Counted from the first letter of the stretch, positions 1 to 13,382 are shown. The stretch: DNA of 64,000 nt from Tethya wilhelma (GCA_964030475.1 CAXIPT010000008.1:4801121-4865120); one strand, 5' to 3'. The notes: generated by a model from the sequence alone, not told the origin. Translations and numbers: made by a program.

Positions 1-545
1 GGAAATTGAACTTTTGGAGGAAACCAGTACTAGTGCAAAGTTTGATCAAACTGTGAATGGTATTCAGCTCATTGTTGAGCTATAGAATCAGTTTATTATT
101 CACTGCAGGCTATATAGCTGAGGGGAAATGCTGCACTGCTCAAGATATACCACAGATATTAGTTTATAGACCCAGGAAGTTGAAGGAGGAAACCATTTTC
201 AACTGCCCAGAGTGTGGATCACTGACTTGCTATAGTAATCTATAACTATTCACGCTACTGCACTAACTTTGCATGGATGTATGCTGTACAAGTATTAAGC
301 TTTAGCAAGCACATACAGTCTAGCTGCAAAAATCAGTGAGCAATTTTTCTAAGTATTGCTAACTAGTTCTCATAGAAATACTCTACAGTAAGTTCATCAA
401 TAGAGAGTAAGATAGAAACTGTTATAGTTATATAATACCAGACTGCAGTCCGTTGTGTTGGTTATCAGTAATCATTGCAGGAGGCCAGACAATATAGCTG
501 AAGTCAGCTAGATTGTGGTCACTTTTCCCTGCTGTAAAATTAGCA
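1..545. other. upstream non-coding stretch
   Basis: No convincing coding exon is seen. The reading frame at 57-245 is short, has no recognisable domain and no clear splice partners. The stretch probably holds the promoter and 5' leader of the death-domain gene whose ATG is at 546. Confidence 0.4.
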
Positions 546-3500
546 ATGAAATTGGATGAGCTGCTAAATCATTGTGAGTTGACTGAGGAGCAGCTGAAGC
601 AGGAGTGCTTGGACCAACACCTAGTTACCATTTCTGAGTTCATTGGTTGCTGGGAGACGTGTGCACCTCATTTTGAACTCACAGAAGCAGACATCAAAGT
701 GATCAAAGTAAATGGAATAAATCATGAGCAAAGGAAGCTCTACATGCTGAGAAAATGGAAAGAAAAGAAGGCATTTTTGGCCACATTTGGTGCTCTTGTG
801 GAAATTTTCTTGGAGTGTGGCAATGCACAAATGGCACAGAATGTGTGTGAAGTGCTCAAGAAAGCAATGGAAGACTTGGAAAAAATGCAACGTGCAAAGC
901 GACAATTCTCAAACCAGTCACTTCAGTCTCAGCATTCCAATCAGTCATCATACCGGTCTCAACACTCAACGCAGTCTTTTGGTTCTCAGAGCTCAGTGAA
1001 CAAGTCACCAAACCTGTCATACCGGTCACAGCATTCCAACCAGTCACCAAACCTGTCATACCGGTCTCAGCATTCCATCCAATCATGTCGATCTCAGTAC
1101 TCCACCCAGTCAAGCCAGTCAACGTCATTTGAAAGTGAGTAGTTATATAGACAGTACATCAACATTGTTTGAAAAAAATTCCAAGCATAAAAATTTAATG
1201 GTATATTTAACTTATGGAATGATGATACATTTCTCAAGAAAAGGGAAATCAAACAATTTATATAATTATATTATAATAATTATTATTATTGTTTGTTTTA
1301 TTGTAATCACTATCCTTAGAGCTAATCATGTTTGGCATAGTGGGAGCACCTCTCATTTGTATAACCTTCACATGTGTAGTATGTACATGTACATTGGGGT
1401 GTCCCACACATGGTGTATGCATGCCGTGATACATAACTATGTTGTTGGTTTATAGAATTCTTTGCCCTGCACTAACTATGAGCAAGTTGTTGTAGCTCAG
1501 TGGTGAGAGCTTTGGGTGTTACAGTTGTAGTCAAATTACACACTGAAATATTAACTTTTCCTCAACCATTTTAGCCCTTTTTATCGTTACTCAGAGTCAT
1601 TCCAGTACAATGAATGTGGCTTGAGAAGGGAAGAATCTGTGCAGTCCAGTACATCTGCCCCCTCAGGGTGCATATCTCTAGATCCTCGCGATAAGGAACT
1701 TGGCAACTTGTGTTCAGAATTGTGCCATTTTCTCAATGAAGATGAGCACGCACTCAGGAACATAAAAGCCGGGCTGGTGGGCATTGGATTCACTGGTGAT
1801 AAGTATTACAATGCTGGCGATGTGTGCGAGCTTCTGAGAAATGTTCGAAAGTATTTCAACAACAGTGATATCAGTTTCCTCCAAACGGTCATCGGCTTCT
1901 CCAAAAATGAAACAGCTGTTGACATGGTGAAGAAATATGCCAATGGTCTGAATCCAGACGAAGAAATACCCCTCAAAGAAGAAGAAGACGTATCACCACA
2001 AAATGATGGTGACTCTCCACCTCCCAAAGAAGATCAGAGTGCTCCAGTACCTAAAGCAGCTGCTGAGAAGAATCCTGCTTCCCAACCAGTCGATTCAAAT
2101 CCACCAAGTCCACCCGAGAAGCAACAGAATCGTGACACCAACCAGCCAACAGTGGAGGTTGATATAAATGCAGACAATGTATCGAGCAAATTCCTAGAAG
2201 GAGTAGTGAAACATTTGGTATGTAGTTTGCCGTGTCCTCTGATACCCACGTGTACCGTAGACCCCCCACCATCACCCCCAGTCTTGAAACCCCCCAGTGT
2301 GGAGCCCATTGTTCACCACGGTGAGCCTCTGCCAGGACTGATCGATTTTACAACCAAAGTGGAATCGGAGTCCATGACTCGTGGTGTACTGGAGTGCTTG
2401 AAGAGTGCCGTCGCCAGCACATTCTGTTTGGATGAAATGCTGCTCTTCTTCAGCCATGCCAACAAGAGCTCTGTCCTTGTGCACTGGCACATTTCAAGCA
2501 GCCTTGTATCTCAGATCGAGAGTGTCAAGATCTCACGTGAGAATGAAGAGAGGCTAAAAGAGCTCCGTGTGTCGAACATCATCCTGGGAGGAAGGTGTCT
2601 GTACCTTGACCCTGTGTACAGCTTTAGTGAGGTGAGTTTGAAACAGAAGACACTACATTGTCTATTTGTAGTGATACCATAATGGACCCCCATACTCTAT
2701 CATGGTATCTCAGCATTAAATATTGTAGACAATAGATTCCCATCTATTAATGTGATAATTAAGGACAATCCCCATGTGAGTAAGTTAGTATCTTATGTGA
2801 ATTTTCCCAACAGGATGTTCGCAGTTCAGTTGGTCCCATAAGAGTCAAGTACATTGCCACTGAAGAAGAGTTTGATTTGGCAGTTGACGAGGCTGCTGAT
2901 AGACCTATTGTCATGGAGTTCTTTGCTCGAGAGTATGTTCCTTGTCCAATCTTTTTGCATGTATACACAATCATAAATGGTTACATTTCACCGTCATTTT
3001 GTTTTCCTTATACAGTCGTCCAGAGACGATGAAGATTGCTCCATACTTTGCCAAACTCAGTATGGAATATCTTGACATTGTCTTCTTGCTGGTTGACAGA
3101 GACCTCTGTGAGGTGCGTGCACAAGTATAAGTCACTATATAAGTTAATTCCCTCCTCTGTTGTATCTCTCTCTATAGGATACAGCAAGTTACTTCCGTGT
3201 GGCTGAAGTTCCAGTGTTCCACTTTATGAAGAGCAGCTACTTGTTCCCTAAGCTTCGAGTATGGACAACTGAATTTCTGGTGATTTAATTCACATACAAT
3301 GTTTAATTCGATCCAACAGATCATTGGCAGGACGAGAGCTAGCTTTGAGCAGCTGGAGAAGAATGTCCAGGAGATAGCATATGAACCACTGGGTGACAGA
3401 GACCCTAGCAACTTTGTGAGCAAAGATTTGACTGAATCTGGTCAATATAAGTGAAGTTCAATTCATCCACAACAGGTTAATCTCAACTACTTGATTGAGG

Positions 3501-4656
3501 AGACACAGAGTGAGTGCTTCAACACTGACCAGACACTGCGTGATGTCCTGAAGAAGAACAAGAAGGTGTTTATGGAGAGCTACTACGACCCTGAGGATGA
3601 AGATGAAACAGAGAACATTGGAAAGGTAATCACACAATTACAAGAGAAGAAATGTACACCATAGACACACTGGTCTGTTACAAAGACAACAACAATAATT
3701 ATTGAATGCCCTTCTCTTTCGATCTTTTACAGCTTTTGCTGTACTACTCTTTCCCTGAGGCAATGAAGCTGCACTCCATACAAATCCTTGGGCCAGCTGG
3801 AGGCAAGTGATAATTATGACTAGTACCTTTAATAGTAATGCTTTGACAGTTTCAGCAAATACACTTCAGGTCAAGCACCACAAGATGTCCAGTTGTTTGT
3901 CAACCAGGACATCAGAAGTTTTGATGACATTATGGGTAGCAACAGGCCTTTTGTTCCTTTACGGTTTGTTATTTGTGGGGAAGATAGCCGACTATTGTGA
4001 TTATCTTTTTATCTCTGCAGTTTGAGTGAGGCAGACACCAGTGGAAATGTACCAAAGACACTTCCTGAACTGTATAGATTCAGTAACGTCCGAAATCTGA
4101 CGGTATGACATTGAGTATACAGTATGCAGTATACAGTATACAGTATATAGTATACAGTATACAGTATGTAGTACGCAGTATGCAGTATGCAGTACGCAGT
4201 ATGCAGTATGCAGTACGCAGTATGCAGTACGCAGTACGCAGTATGCAGTACGCAGTGCGCAGTATACATTATACAGTCGACAGTCATACAGTATACAGTC
4301 GACAGTCGACAGTATACATTATACAGTCGACAGTCATACAGTATACAGTATACAGTCGACAGTATACAGTATAATATACAGTTGACAGTTGACAGTCGAC
4401 AGTCATACATGAAGAAGATTCAGCTAATGATTGTGATCAACGCCCCAACTTTTGTTCGTCTCCTCACTGACTCACCCATCCCTACACCCAGGTGTTTGTG
4501 ACCAGCAATCAAGGTGGACTGCCTGTAACAGCTGTCAACTACGTGGGCATCTTTGGTGAGCCAAAGGAGGGGATTGGAGCAAGGGAGATAAGCGAAGTGG
4601 ACTTCAGCAAGTTTGTTGCCTGTGAAGCATACAAGTGTCCCAGGCATGACAAGTGA
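546..4656 (+). CDS. death-domain / thioredoxin-like / PITH fusion protein (predicted)
   Basis: Eleven exons read in frame for about 859 residues: 546-1134, 1595-2631, 2814-2932, 3016-3112, 3178-3258, 3320-3415, 3476-3625, 3733-3802, 3870-3963, 4021-4102, 4492-4656. Residues 1-105 form a death domain starting MKLDELL. A Ser/Gln-rich repeat tail with recurring YRSQHS units follows. Residues about 215-310 are helical and CARD- or DED-like, then comes a Pro/Glu-rich linker and an unrecognised domain containing LVHWHI. About 543-640 is a thioredoxin fold, and about 670-859 is a PITH domain ([17 protein letters not shown]), as in TXNL1, a proteasome-associated protein. The redox CxxC is absent: the site reads FFARDRPETM, so reductase activity is unlikely. 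The join of exon 1 to exon 2 is inferred from matching phase and a GTGAGT donor. If it is wrong, two genes lie here. The Trx-PITH part is sure. Confidence 0.75.
4110..4408. repeat. 7-bp minisatellite in an intron
   Basis: About 300 bp of head-to-tail 7-mers of the form ACAGTAT, GCAGTAT, GCAGTAC and ACAGTCG. Because 7 is not a multiple of 3 and the units lack stops, the tract is open in several frames on both strands, giving spurious YCILYC-like or VYSIQY-like translations. It fills the last intron of the PITH gene. GTATAC and GTCGAC palindromes recur, so local hairpins are possible. Confidence 0.9.
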
Positions 4657-4798
4657 AATGGGAATTGAACATATATAGTATCATGTAAAAATTTCCATGC
4701 ACTACAAATGTCAGGTTTTTGTGTTGGTGTTTTTTTGTGTGTGTGTGTGTGTTTTGTTTTGTTTTGTCAGACCCTAAGCCTGTAACTGCAGTGTACAA

Positions 4799-4812
4799 AA
4801 TAAAATTTTATT
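4799..4812. terminator. palindromic two-way poly(A) signal
   Basis: AATAAAATTTTATT is a perfect palindrome that gives AATAAA on both strands. It lies 143 bp past the stop of the plus-strand PITH gene and about 148 bp past the stop of the minus-strand PDZD8 gene, so one 14-bp site could serve both convergent transcripts. Confidence 0.6.
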
Positions 4813-4959
4813 GTCAATATTAAGTGAAATATATTGCAAATTTGATAACACAGTAAGCAAACTCATGATAAAACTGTATACAGCTGAAACACAAACTCTC
4901 AAATGAAACACTCGATCCATTAATAATTTTCATAAAATTAAAATTTTACCCAAATAATG

Positions 4960-7900
4960 CTACAATCCTGATTGTTCACAATTATCCAACTCAAGAAGGA
5001 GCTGCATCATCAGGAGTTTCAGAGGTTCTAGCTTGGCTTCGTATTGACTCTAAAATGCGTGAAGAATGTACCAAGATGTATTATATAAGCTTCAATTGAG
5101 TGTGTTCTAATTCAAGCACACTGACATAAAATGGACCTAACTGAAGAAATGCCCACTCAATCTATGCTCAAATACAGCTGCGTGGCTTACCACTTCATTT
5201 TCTAGTCGTTCCGTTTGAGCTTGTGATGTGTTGGAGTGATGGACTTCACTCAGACAATCATTGATCAGCTCGTTGATGCGATCGATTTCAGCTTGAAGAC
5301 TGGTCACCTACATGTAGAGATGATTCGAGTGACACAATGTTACACAGATTTACACTAACACTTTACCTTTGATTTCAAAGCTGCCTGCCTCTCTTCCAAT
5401 GGCATGTGGCCATACCAACTGATCTGTAAGGCAAGAAACAAGGACCTGAACCCACACTCTCACTCAATGATATCACCCACAAACCTCTTGAAGAGCCTTC
5501 CGTTGTTCAACCAAATCATTCTCAGTGTCTGATCCGGCAGTTGACTCCGGTGTGAGCAGCTGTAGGGACCAATCAATAGAACAATCATTCATGTAAGACC
5601 CTCACATGTGAAGCAGGAGTCCATAGCTCCTGTGTGTAGATATTGGCTGTACCTCTTCAGCACTTTCACTCGAAGCACCATCTTCCTTCTCCTCCTCTTG
5701 TAACATCTCAAGAAGGTCGCCATCTTCGTTAGATCCGGCATCTCTCTCGCCACTCTCCTCTTCTTTCTCCTGTGGGTGATGCTCAACCTCAACTATGACC
5801 TCTCTGGCAGCTGCCATCGCACTAGCTTCATTTTCTTCTTCCTTTTCTTCTTCAATTTCTTGTTCAACAATTTCAAAGGAACTGCTTCGATGACTGCGAC
5901 GTCTTTCGTCTACACACAAACACAAAACTTTAATAATGCCTTCACAAAATCTCTTACATATTAAGAGCGTCTGTACCTCGTCCGATAGATTGCCTCTGCT
6001 CCAATACTCTGTGATTGGAGGGTCTTCTTTCGGCTTCTGATCTGTTCTGCTCTCGGCTGGTTTCCTCGCCAGAATAGATCGTAAAGTCTCCGTCAGAAGA
6101 TTGGCGAAGGGTATCCAAATTGATATTTTCTCGTCTACATGATTATGGGTATATACCCACATTTACTAATTGACCACTCCCATAACCACACCCACTTACT
6201 TTATACAGCGAACTTTGTCCTGACAATAAGCAACACACTTCTTGTGACATCTGATGTGACACTTCTGACACTCCTGGACCTTTGAGTTCAGGGACCAAAT
6301 CTACAAGAGATTGATCAACACAGGAGGTAAATAGCAGCATAATCCCGCACTATTTGTACAGATATCCAATAAACTAATGTTCCTTGAGAATCTGTGTAAG
6401 TTTTTTCAAACCTTTTTGTAGCATATTTCACACTTTTGTATCTTGTCCACTTCAATACCAACAAAACGATGGTTTCGAGGATTGTTCTCTTCACTGACAG
6501 TAGGATGCCGCTCACCACTGCAAGGAGATGACACAAAACTTCTTTAGTTAAGATTTACATAAATAGTCCACAAGTTCTCTTCAATACTTACACTGCCTGT
6601 GAAGTTTGTGGCTGCCCCTCCTAATGAAAAAGAAACAACTATGATTACATTATGTGGATCACAAGCTAACAAAGATGATTCTCATTTACCGTTGTTTCAC
6701 TTTCTTTCTGCTCTCCTCTCTCTTTGTCCTTCCTCTTCTTGTCCCTGTCTGCCATGGTGTGGTGAAACCTCAGCATCACTTCTCCCACAAACACTTTATC
6801 CTTATCCTTTTCCTTCTCTTTCTCTCTCTTTGGACCTCCACTGTTGCCACGGTTCGACTGAGAAGACGTCGCTTGAAGCACAGCACGACTAAGAGGGGTC
6901 AAAGTTCACAAATCAAACCAATACACACTATCAAAATTTTAGAGATAAATAATCTGCTACCACTGCTACCTATATATATATACCTGGCAGCTGCTTTGCT
7001 AGGTTCCGTAGCAACCAGGACGTATCTCTGATGGTGGGTACCAGCACCTGTACACATACACTCGACAGCTATGTCCACCAGTGAAATGGTCACCTGTAAG
7101 GGATTTATGAAGACATGTGAGCTTGTAGAATAGGCTGAGATATGTGAATAGCTTGTTTGAATACAGAAGCAGTTAAGTACAAGTATGTATGCATACAACT
7201 TCTGTTCATAGCATTATGTTGTAAGCAGGATAGTGTAACTATACATAGTACCTGCTGCTTTTTCACATGAAGTATAATATTGGACAAGATACAATACACT
7301 TCAGTCTGAAGGATACCCTTAGACCTTATCTAACTAGGATCATGCAAAATGTTTACTATACTTACATATCCAACAAGTACATCAATGTTTTCTTCGTGCA
7401 GCTTGCTCCAGACACACAGGTTGAGATAGCAATGTTTCTCATGCACATTAAACTTGAAGGTCTCGTTCCAAACAGGATTCTATTTCAATGGAAAGTTTTA
7501 TACCATCAAATGAATACACAAGAATCAAGACAAGTTTGTGTTTTTGTGTGCCATAAACGACTACAGTATTTCAGTTTCACTCTTACTCTGCGCATGTCCA
7601 CATCTTTTGTTTTTCTTTGGTAGGGATTTTGTCGTCTGCTCGACTGACTTGTACCTGTCGGAGGTGTTTCCCTGGTACTCCTGCTCAGGCTACCCCCGTC
7701 CACCGTGTCCCGAGGGGGAGTTGGAGAGGGGGTTATGTCCAAGCGGGGTTCCAGGCTACGAAGAAGGGGGTTGTGGCTATCCGAATCTTGAAGAATTGAT
7801 GATGCCGATGCTGCCATATTTAGAACACTATAAATAATACATGATAGAATCACCTTATTAGGAAACTTACTTGTGGTTCTGTTTGAGTCTGCGAGAGTAC

Positions 7901-8162
7901 GTGCTCGTCTTCTCCTAATGTTTGTGAGGTTTCCCTCTCCAGCCTCCACCCCTCCACCACCCTCCCTCCTCTCATCCATCCCACGCTCACCACTCACACC
8001 ACACAGACTGACCGTGTCTCCATCACCGCGAGGGGGCCTTCAATCATTACATCATCATTACATCATCATTTCCTATGAAATACAATTTAACCTACCGTGG
8101 AAAGTTTGGCAGAGGTTGAAGGTCATCTTCACTTGAAGCTAACACTGCATCACATGCATAGC

Positions 8163-8196
<34 letters not shown>

Positions 8197-10458
8197 NACG
8201 TCTTTCGTCTACACACAAACACAAAACTTTAATAATGCCTTCACAAAATCTCTTACATATTAAGAGCGTCTGTACCTCGTCCGATAGATTGCCTCTGCTC
8301 CAATACTCTGTGATTGGAGGGTCTTCTTTCGGCTTCTGATCTGTTCTGCTCTCGGCTGGTTTCCTCGCCAGAATAGATCGTAAAGTCTCCGTCAGAAGAT
8401 TGGCGAAGGGTATCCAAATTGATATTTTCTCGTCTACATGATTATGGGTATATACCCACATTTACTAATTGACCACTCCCATAACCACACCCACTTACTT
8501 TATACAGCGAACTTTGTCCTGACAATAAGCAACACACTTCTTGTGACATCTGATGTGACACTTCTGACACTCCTGGACCTTTGAGTTCAGGGACCAAATC
8601 TACAAGAGATTGATCAACACAGGAGGTAAATAGCAGCATAATCCTGCACTATTTGCACAGATATCCAATAAACTAATGTTCCTTGAGAATCTGTGTAAGT
8701 TTTTCAAACCTTTTTGTAGCATATTTCACACTTTTGTATCTTATCCACTTCAATACCAACAAATCGATGATTTCGAGGATTGTTCTCTTCACTGACAGTA
8801 GGATGCCGCTCACCACTGCATGGAGAAGACTTTTAGTTAAGATTTACATAAATAGTCCACAAGTTCTCTTCAATACTCACACTGCCTGTGAAGTTTGTGG
8901 CTGCCCCTCCTAAGAAAAAGAGAAAAAGAAACAACCATGATTATATCATGTGGATCACAAGCTAACAAAGACGATTCTCATTTACCGTTGTTTCACTTTC
9001 TTTCTGCTCTCCTCTCTCTTTGTCCTTTCTCTTCTTGTCCCTGTCTGCCATGGTGTGGTGAAACCTCAGCATCACTTCTCCCACAAACACTTTATCCTTA
9101 TCCTTCTCTTTCTCTTTCTCTCTCTTTGGACCTCCACTGTTGCCACGGTTTGACTGAGAAGACATCGCTTGAAGCACAGCACGACTAACAGGGGTCAAAG
9201 TTCACAAATCAAACCATGTGCAATACACATTATCAAACGACAATTTTAGAGATAAATAATCTGCTAGCACTGCTACCTATATATATATATACCTGGCAGC
9301 TGCTTTGCTAGGTTCCGTAGCAACCAGGACGTATCTCTGATGGTGGGTACCAGCGCCTGTACACATACACTGGACAGCTATGTCCACCAGTGAAATGGTC
9401 ACCTGTAAGGGATTGATGGAGACATGTGAGCTTGTAGAATAGGCTGAGATATGTGAATAGCTTGTTTGAATACAGAAGCAGTTAAGTACACGTATGTATG
9501 CAGACAACTTCTGTCCATAGCATTACATTGTAAGTGGGATAGTGTTACTATACATAGTACCTGCTGCTTTTTCACATGAAATAATATACAATACACTTCA
9601 GTCTGAAGGATACCCTTAGACCTTATCTAACCAGGTTCATGCAAAATGTTTACTATACTCACGTATCCAACAAGTACATCAATGTTTTCTTCGTGCAGCT
9701 TGCTCCAGACACACAGGTTGAGATAGCAATGTTTCTCATGCACATTAAACTTGAAGGTCTCATTCCAAACAGGATTCTATTTCAATGGAAGTTTTATACC
9801 ATCAAATGAATACACAAGAATCAAGACAAGTTTGTGTTTTTGTGTGCCATAAACGACTACAGTATTTCAGTTTCACTCTTACTCTGCGCATGTCCACATC
9901 TTTTGTTTTTCTTTGGTAGGGATTTTGTCGTCTGCTCGACTGACTTGTACCTGTCGGAGGTGTTTCCCTGGTACTCCTGCTCAGGCTACCCCCGTCCACC
10001 GTGTCCCGAGGGGGAGTTGGAGAGGGGGTTATGTCCAAGCGGGGTTCCAGGCTACGAAGAAGGGGGTTGTGGCTATCCGAATCTTGAAGAATTGATGATG
10101 CCGATGCTGCCATATTTAGAACACTATAAATAATACATGATAGAATCACCTTATTAGGAAACTTACTTGTGGTTCTGTTTGAGTCTGCGAGAGTACGTGC
10201 TCGTCTTCTCCTAATGTTTGTGAGGTTTCCCTCTCCAGCCTCCACCCCTCCACCACCCTCCCTCCTCTCATCCATCCCACGCTCACCACTCACACCACAC
10301 AGACTGACCGTGTCTCCATCACCGCGAGGGGGCCTTCAATCATTACATCATCATTACATCATCATTTCCTATGAAATACAATTTAACCTACCGTGGAAAG
10401 TTTGGCAGAGGTTGAAGGTCATCTTCACTTGAAGCTAACACTGCATCACATGCATAGC

Positions 10459-10504
<46 letters not shown>

Positions 10505-13382
10505 GTCAAATTAGCCTGATGTGCAATAAATGGAACCTACATATACAACCAGAGACTTTGCCATACAGTTTTACATACCACCAATTTCAATGCTGTTTTC
10601 TTCAATTCCAGCTGTGGGTGTGAGCTCTTCCAAGAGAGCATCAATTCCATCGCTACCTTGAGGACTTCCACTCACTTGAACACTACCTGTGCTTAGGTTT
10701 GCTCTGCCTGATGTAGCACCATTGCTTGCTCTCGATCTACTGCTGGAGGTCTTTCTGCTTGAAGAGCTTGAGCCTTTCTTTCGAGAAGAAGAAGAAGAAG
10801 AGGACTTCCTTGCCAATGACGATGAGAGGCTTCGATCATCCAGCAATCGTCTTGAAACCTTCGAGGGAGGTCGTTGGACCGTTATCAAGACACTGGAAGG
10901 AGAAGAGAGATGGCAGATATTGCTATGGATACCAACATCAATAGCACTGCAGTAGTGCAGTAAGACTATGTCAAGTGATTATTAGTAAAAAATTATACCT
11001 TTTCTTTGATTTCTGGATGATTTTCTCAGCCTGTTTCACTGAACTAATTCTAACATTGTTCACTTTGGTCAAAATGTCACCCTGGACAAAACACACACAC
11101 ACACACATAACAATACAAACGTCACAGCTGTAGTCAGTGTTTCTTTATATCATGATTCCATTCTTACAATCCTGACTCCCGTGACAGAAGCAGCTGATGG
11201 ATGTATCACCTGGGAGACCATCACTAGGACACTGCGATCTGGCTTATCATCATGTACCACCTTATAAAATTGTTCGGAAGTAAGATTACTATTATTTACT
11301 GGTCAATGAAGGGAGGGACCTTCAAATGACTCAGTTTATGCTGAAGAACTAACTTACAGCTTTGTATTTGATTCCTATGGTCACCCCTGCCTGCTTCTCA
11401 ACAACAAACTCGTGCAGCGGCCATTTTGTTCTCCAAAGGTACAAAACCGGCTCCCAAGGCATCGAATCTTAAGAAAGGAACAACAATAAACAGACACAGA
11501 ATGAACTACATACAGTGCTTGTACAATTTGGTTCCAAAAAGCACAGCCATATACCTAGTTCCAGAGTGCAGTACAGCTTCTCTCCTCCTTCCACGTCCAC
11601 TAGACGTGAACATTCCATGATCTCCACTTCAAGTCGACCTACTGTCAATTTCTGGTCGTGTACATAGACCTGCATTTGGTAAGAATTAGGTGAAGGAGGC
11701 TCCTGTCTAAACAAAGATCAGCTTACGTCAAGTAGCTGGTTTTGTGGCTTAAACTTCTCAAAGAATGGTTTGAATCTGCATAGATATGTAAGATACATTT
11801 CAAGAGAGATAACAGCTGCTTTCTGAGACACCTCCTACCTTCTCTTGCAATGAGGTAATGTGTGCTTTCTTCTCACCCACTTCCTCAGCTAAAACAATAG
11901 CACAAGCATGAGTAGATGAGATCTTACACTCCACAAGTCGACCAAAACCAACTTAGAGAGTCTTACTTGGTTTTCAATAAAGGAGCTCAGTTGAGGGACT
12001 CTTCTTCCTTCAAAGTTGGACTCCACTTCCATTTCAATCTCAGGATCCTGCACGAAACAGAAGGAGACAGTGGTTGATCTAACAAACACAAAATGCAATG
12101 GCCAACCATCCTGGCTTGAGACTACTGTTTTCTATTGTGCTGTGCATATCAATACTTGTTTTCGGATATTTTCTTTATGTCCGATTATTCAACCAACAAA
12201 CCACGACTACAATGTCTCCACGTACCTCGTAGAAAGCGAAAGAATAATGGGTGTAGGGCTTCTTCGAGAACTGCAGCCTTCCCTTTCCTTTGACAGAGAC
12301 GACAGTGATGCCAACATATGCCGCCTTGTTGAACACCTAGGGTGAACAAAGCCATCGAGACAAGTCATGTGTGGAAGGTGCAAACTAGAGAGGGTGCTTT
12401 CACACACAAAAAATACAAATCATGTGGTCAGGCACAAACACACGACGATGATAATCATTATGCAAACTCACAAACAAAACAGGCTACGTACAATGTGCTA
12501 ATTTTATCGACTTTCTTTCAACATTGACAACTCACCAGGTCAGCATCTATCTCCACCCTACAGCATCCAGTGTACTTCACCTCAAGAGCAATATCAATCT
12601 CCTAAAAATTATTTAAGTAATTTCAATTTATGGTTGAAATTGTAGTAACGTTTGTCTCTCTCAAACTTACTTCAATATCATTGTCATCCTCTGGAGCACA
12701 CTGTATTCTCTCCACAGCAGCATCAATGATAACTGGCAGGGACGTACCAATTGAGTAGTCTCTAGCCTGTGTGTGTGTGTGTGTGTGTGTGTGAGTGTGT
12801 GTGTGTGTGTGNGAGGAGAAATATAAATGAGGTGGGTGTTTTTTGTAGGTAACAATATAATCCTTACGATCAATTGCTCAACCATTCGTCCTTCAGTTTT
12901 AGTCATCATGAATTCTTCAAATTCTTTATTGATCTTCTTAATCACCCATCTACAGCAGCAAGCACACAACCACACATTGATAGATGTGGATTTCAAGATC
13001 TATAGAAGCCATAAACAGAAAGGTAACCTCTTGACTCTTGTCGAGTCTCTGAGCTCTCCAAAGACAAACTGAACAATGATGTTGAACCAGTTGCAAGTCT
13101 CTCTCCTCACAGTTGCTTCATCTGGATTGGACTGGTTCACTTCAGCATACAGCTCTCTCAGATGCTGCGTAAATACCAGAGCAAGTTATACTAAAAGTTA
13201 TGGATTCATACCACATTCTTTACCTGGGGTAGTTGTGGTCGGGAAAACGGTCCAAAACCTGTTTCTCTGGGCTTTGATGAAGCTACCTGTGGTTGAGAGT
13301 TGAACCATGATAATGCTCCAGCTATCACCAGTACTAGAGTGAAAGTTGCGCCGGCTAGAAATGCAACTATCAGACCGATCAT
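4960..13382 (-). CDS. PDZD8: PDZD8 ortholog, ER-anchored SMP-domain lipid-transfer protein
   Basis: A 29-exon model from ATG 13382 to stop 4960 stays in frame for about 1132 residues; human PDZD8 is about 1150. Residues 1-25 are a membrane anchor. An SMP domain (about 60-265; RWVIKKINKEFEEF, LVFNKAAYVG, SNFEGRRVPQL) is followed by a C2-like segment, a PDZ domain (about 335-425; GDILTKVNNVRI), a Ser/Arg-rich linker, and a second C2-like segment (about 655-790; NPVWNETFKF). A C1 zinc finger lies at about 827-880, with His, CEIC and CQKCHIRCHKKC. An acidic stretch and a coiled coil end the protein. In other animals it sits in the ER at contacts with late endosomes or mitochondria and transfers lipids. 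The exons from 5899 to 8144 are present twice (second copy 8198-10440). The model uses the 10167-10440 copy of the three linker exons and the 5977-7479 copy of the C2 and C1 exons. The final exons (4960-5909) occur once. Confidence 0.92.
5899..10501. repeat. tandem duplicate of the PDZD8 3' half, joined at N 8197
   Basis: Bases 5899-8196 and 8198-about 10495 are nearly identical, offset 2296-2299. Both contain the C1, C2 and linker exons. The unit starts in the middle of an exon (ACGTCTTTCGTC) and ends in a CA microsatellite (8163-8196 and 10459-10501), with a single N at 8197. Silent and intronic differences (for example TAT versus TAC before one donor) suggest two alleles placed side by side. 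Confidence 0.8.
12771..12812. repeat. TG microsatellite with N at 12812
   Basis: TG repeats inside a PDZD8 intron, ended by a single ambiguous base. Unlike the other N positions, no tandem copy flanks it, so the exons on both sides join normally. Confidence 0.9.

Noticed and set aside
57..245. Short frame with CPECGSLTC as a possible zinc-finger exon
   Set aside because: Only two Cys pairs' worth of signal, no conserved flanks, and no partner exon in the window.
1484..1560. tRNA-like A box (GTAGCTCAGTGGTGAGAGC)
   Set aside because: The A box fits, but there is no B box of the GGTTCRANNCC type and no acceptor stem, and it lies inside an intron. At most a decayed SINE or tRNA fragment.
4009..4501. 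Long open frames on both strands over the minisatellite
   Set aside because: They arise from the stop-free 7-bp repeat and have repetitive, non-protein-like composition.
5602..6162. Minus-strand 186-residue frame with an acidic stretch (and its partial copy at 8150-8461)
   Set aside because: It runs through an intron. The true PDZD8 frame over 5977-6134 is a different one, confirmed by phase on both sides.
8163..8196. CA repeats as a CRISPR-like or regulatory array
   Set aside because: Simple dinucleotide microsatellites; no spacers or structure. The same holds for other CA, TG and CT tracts.
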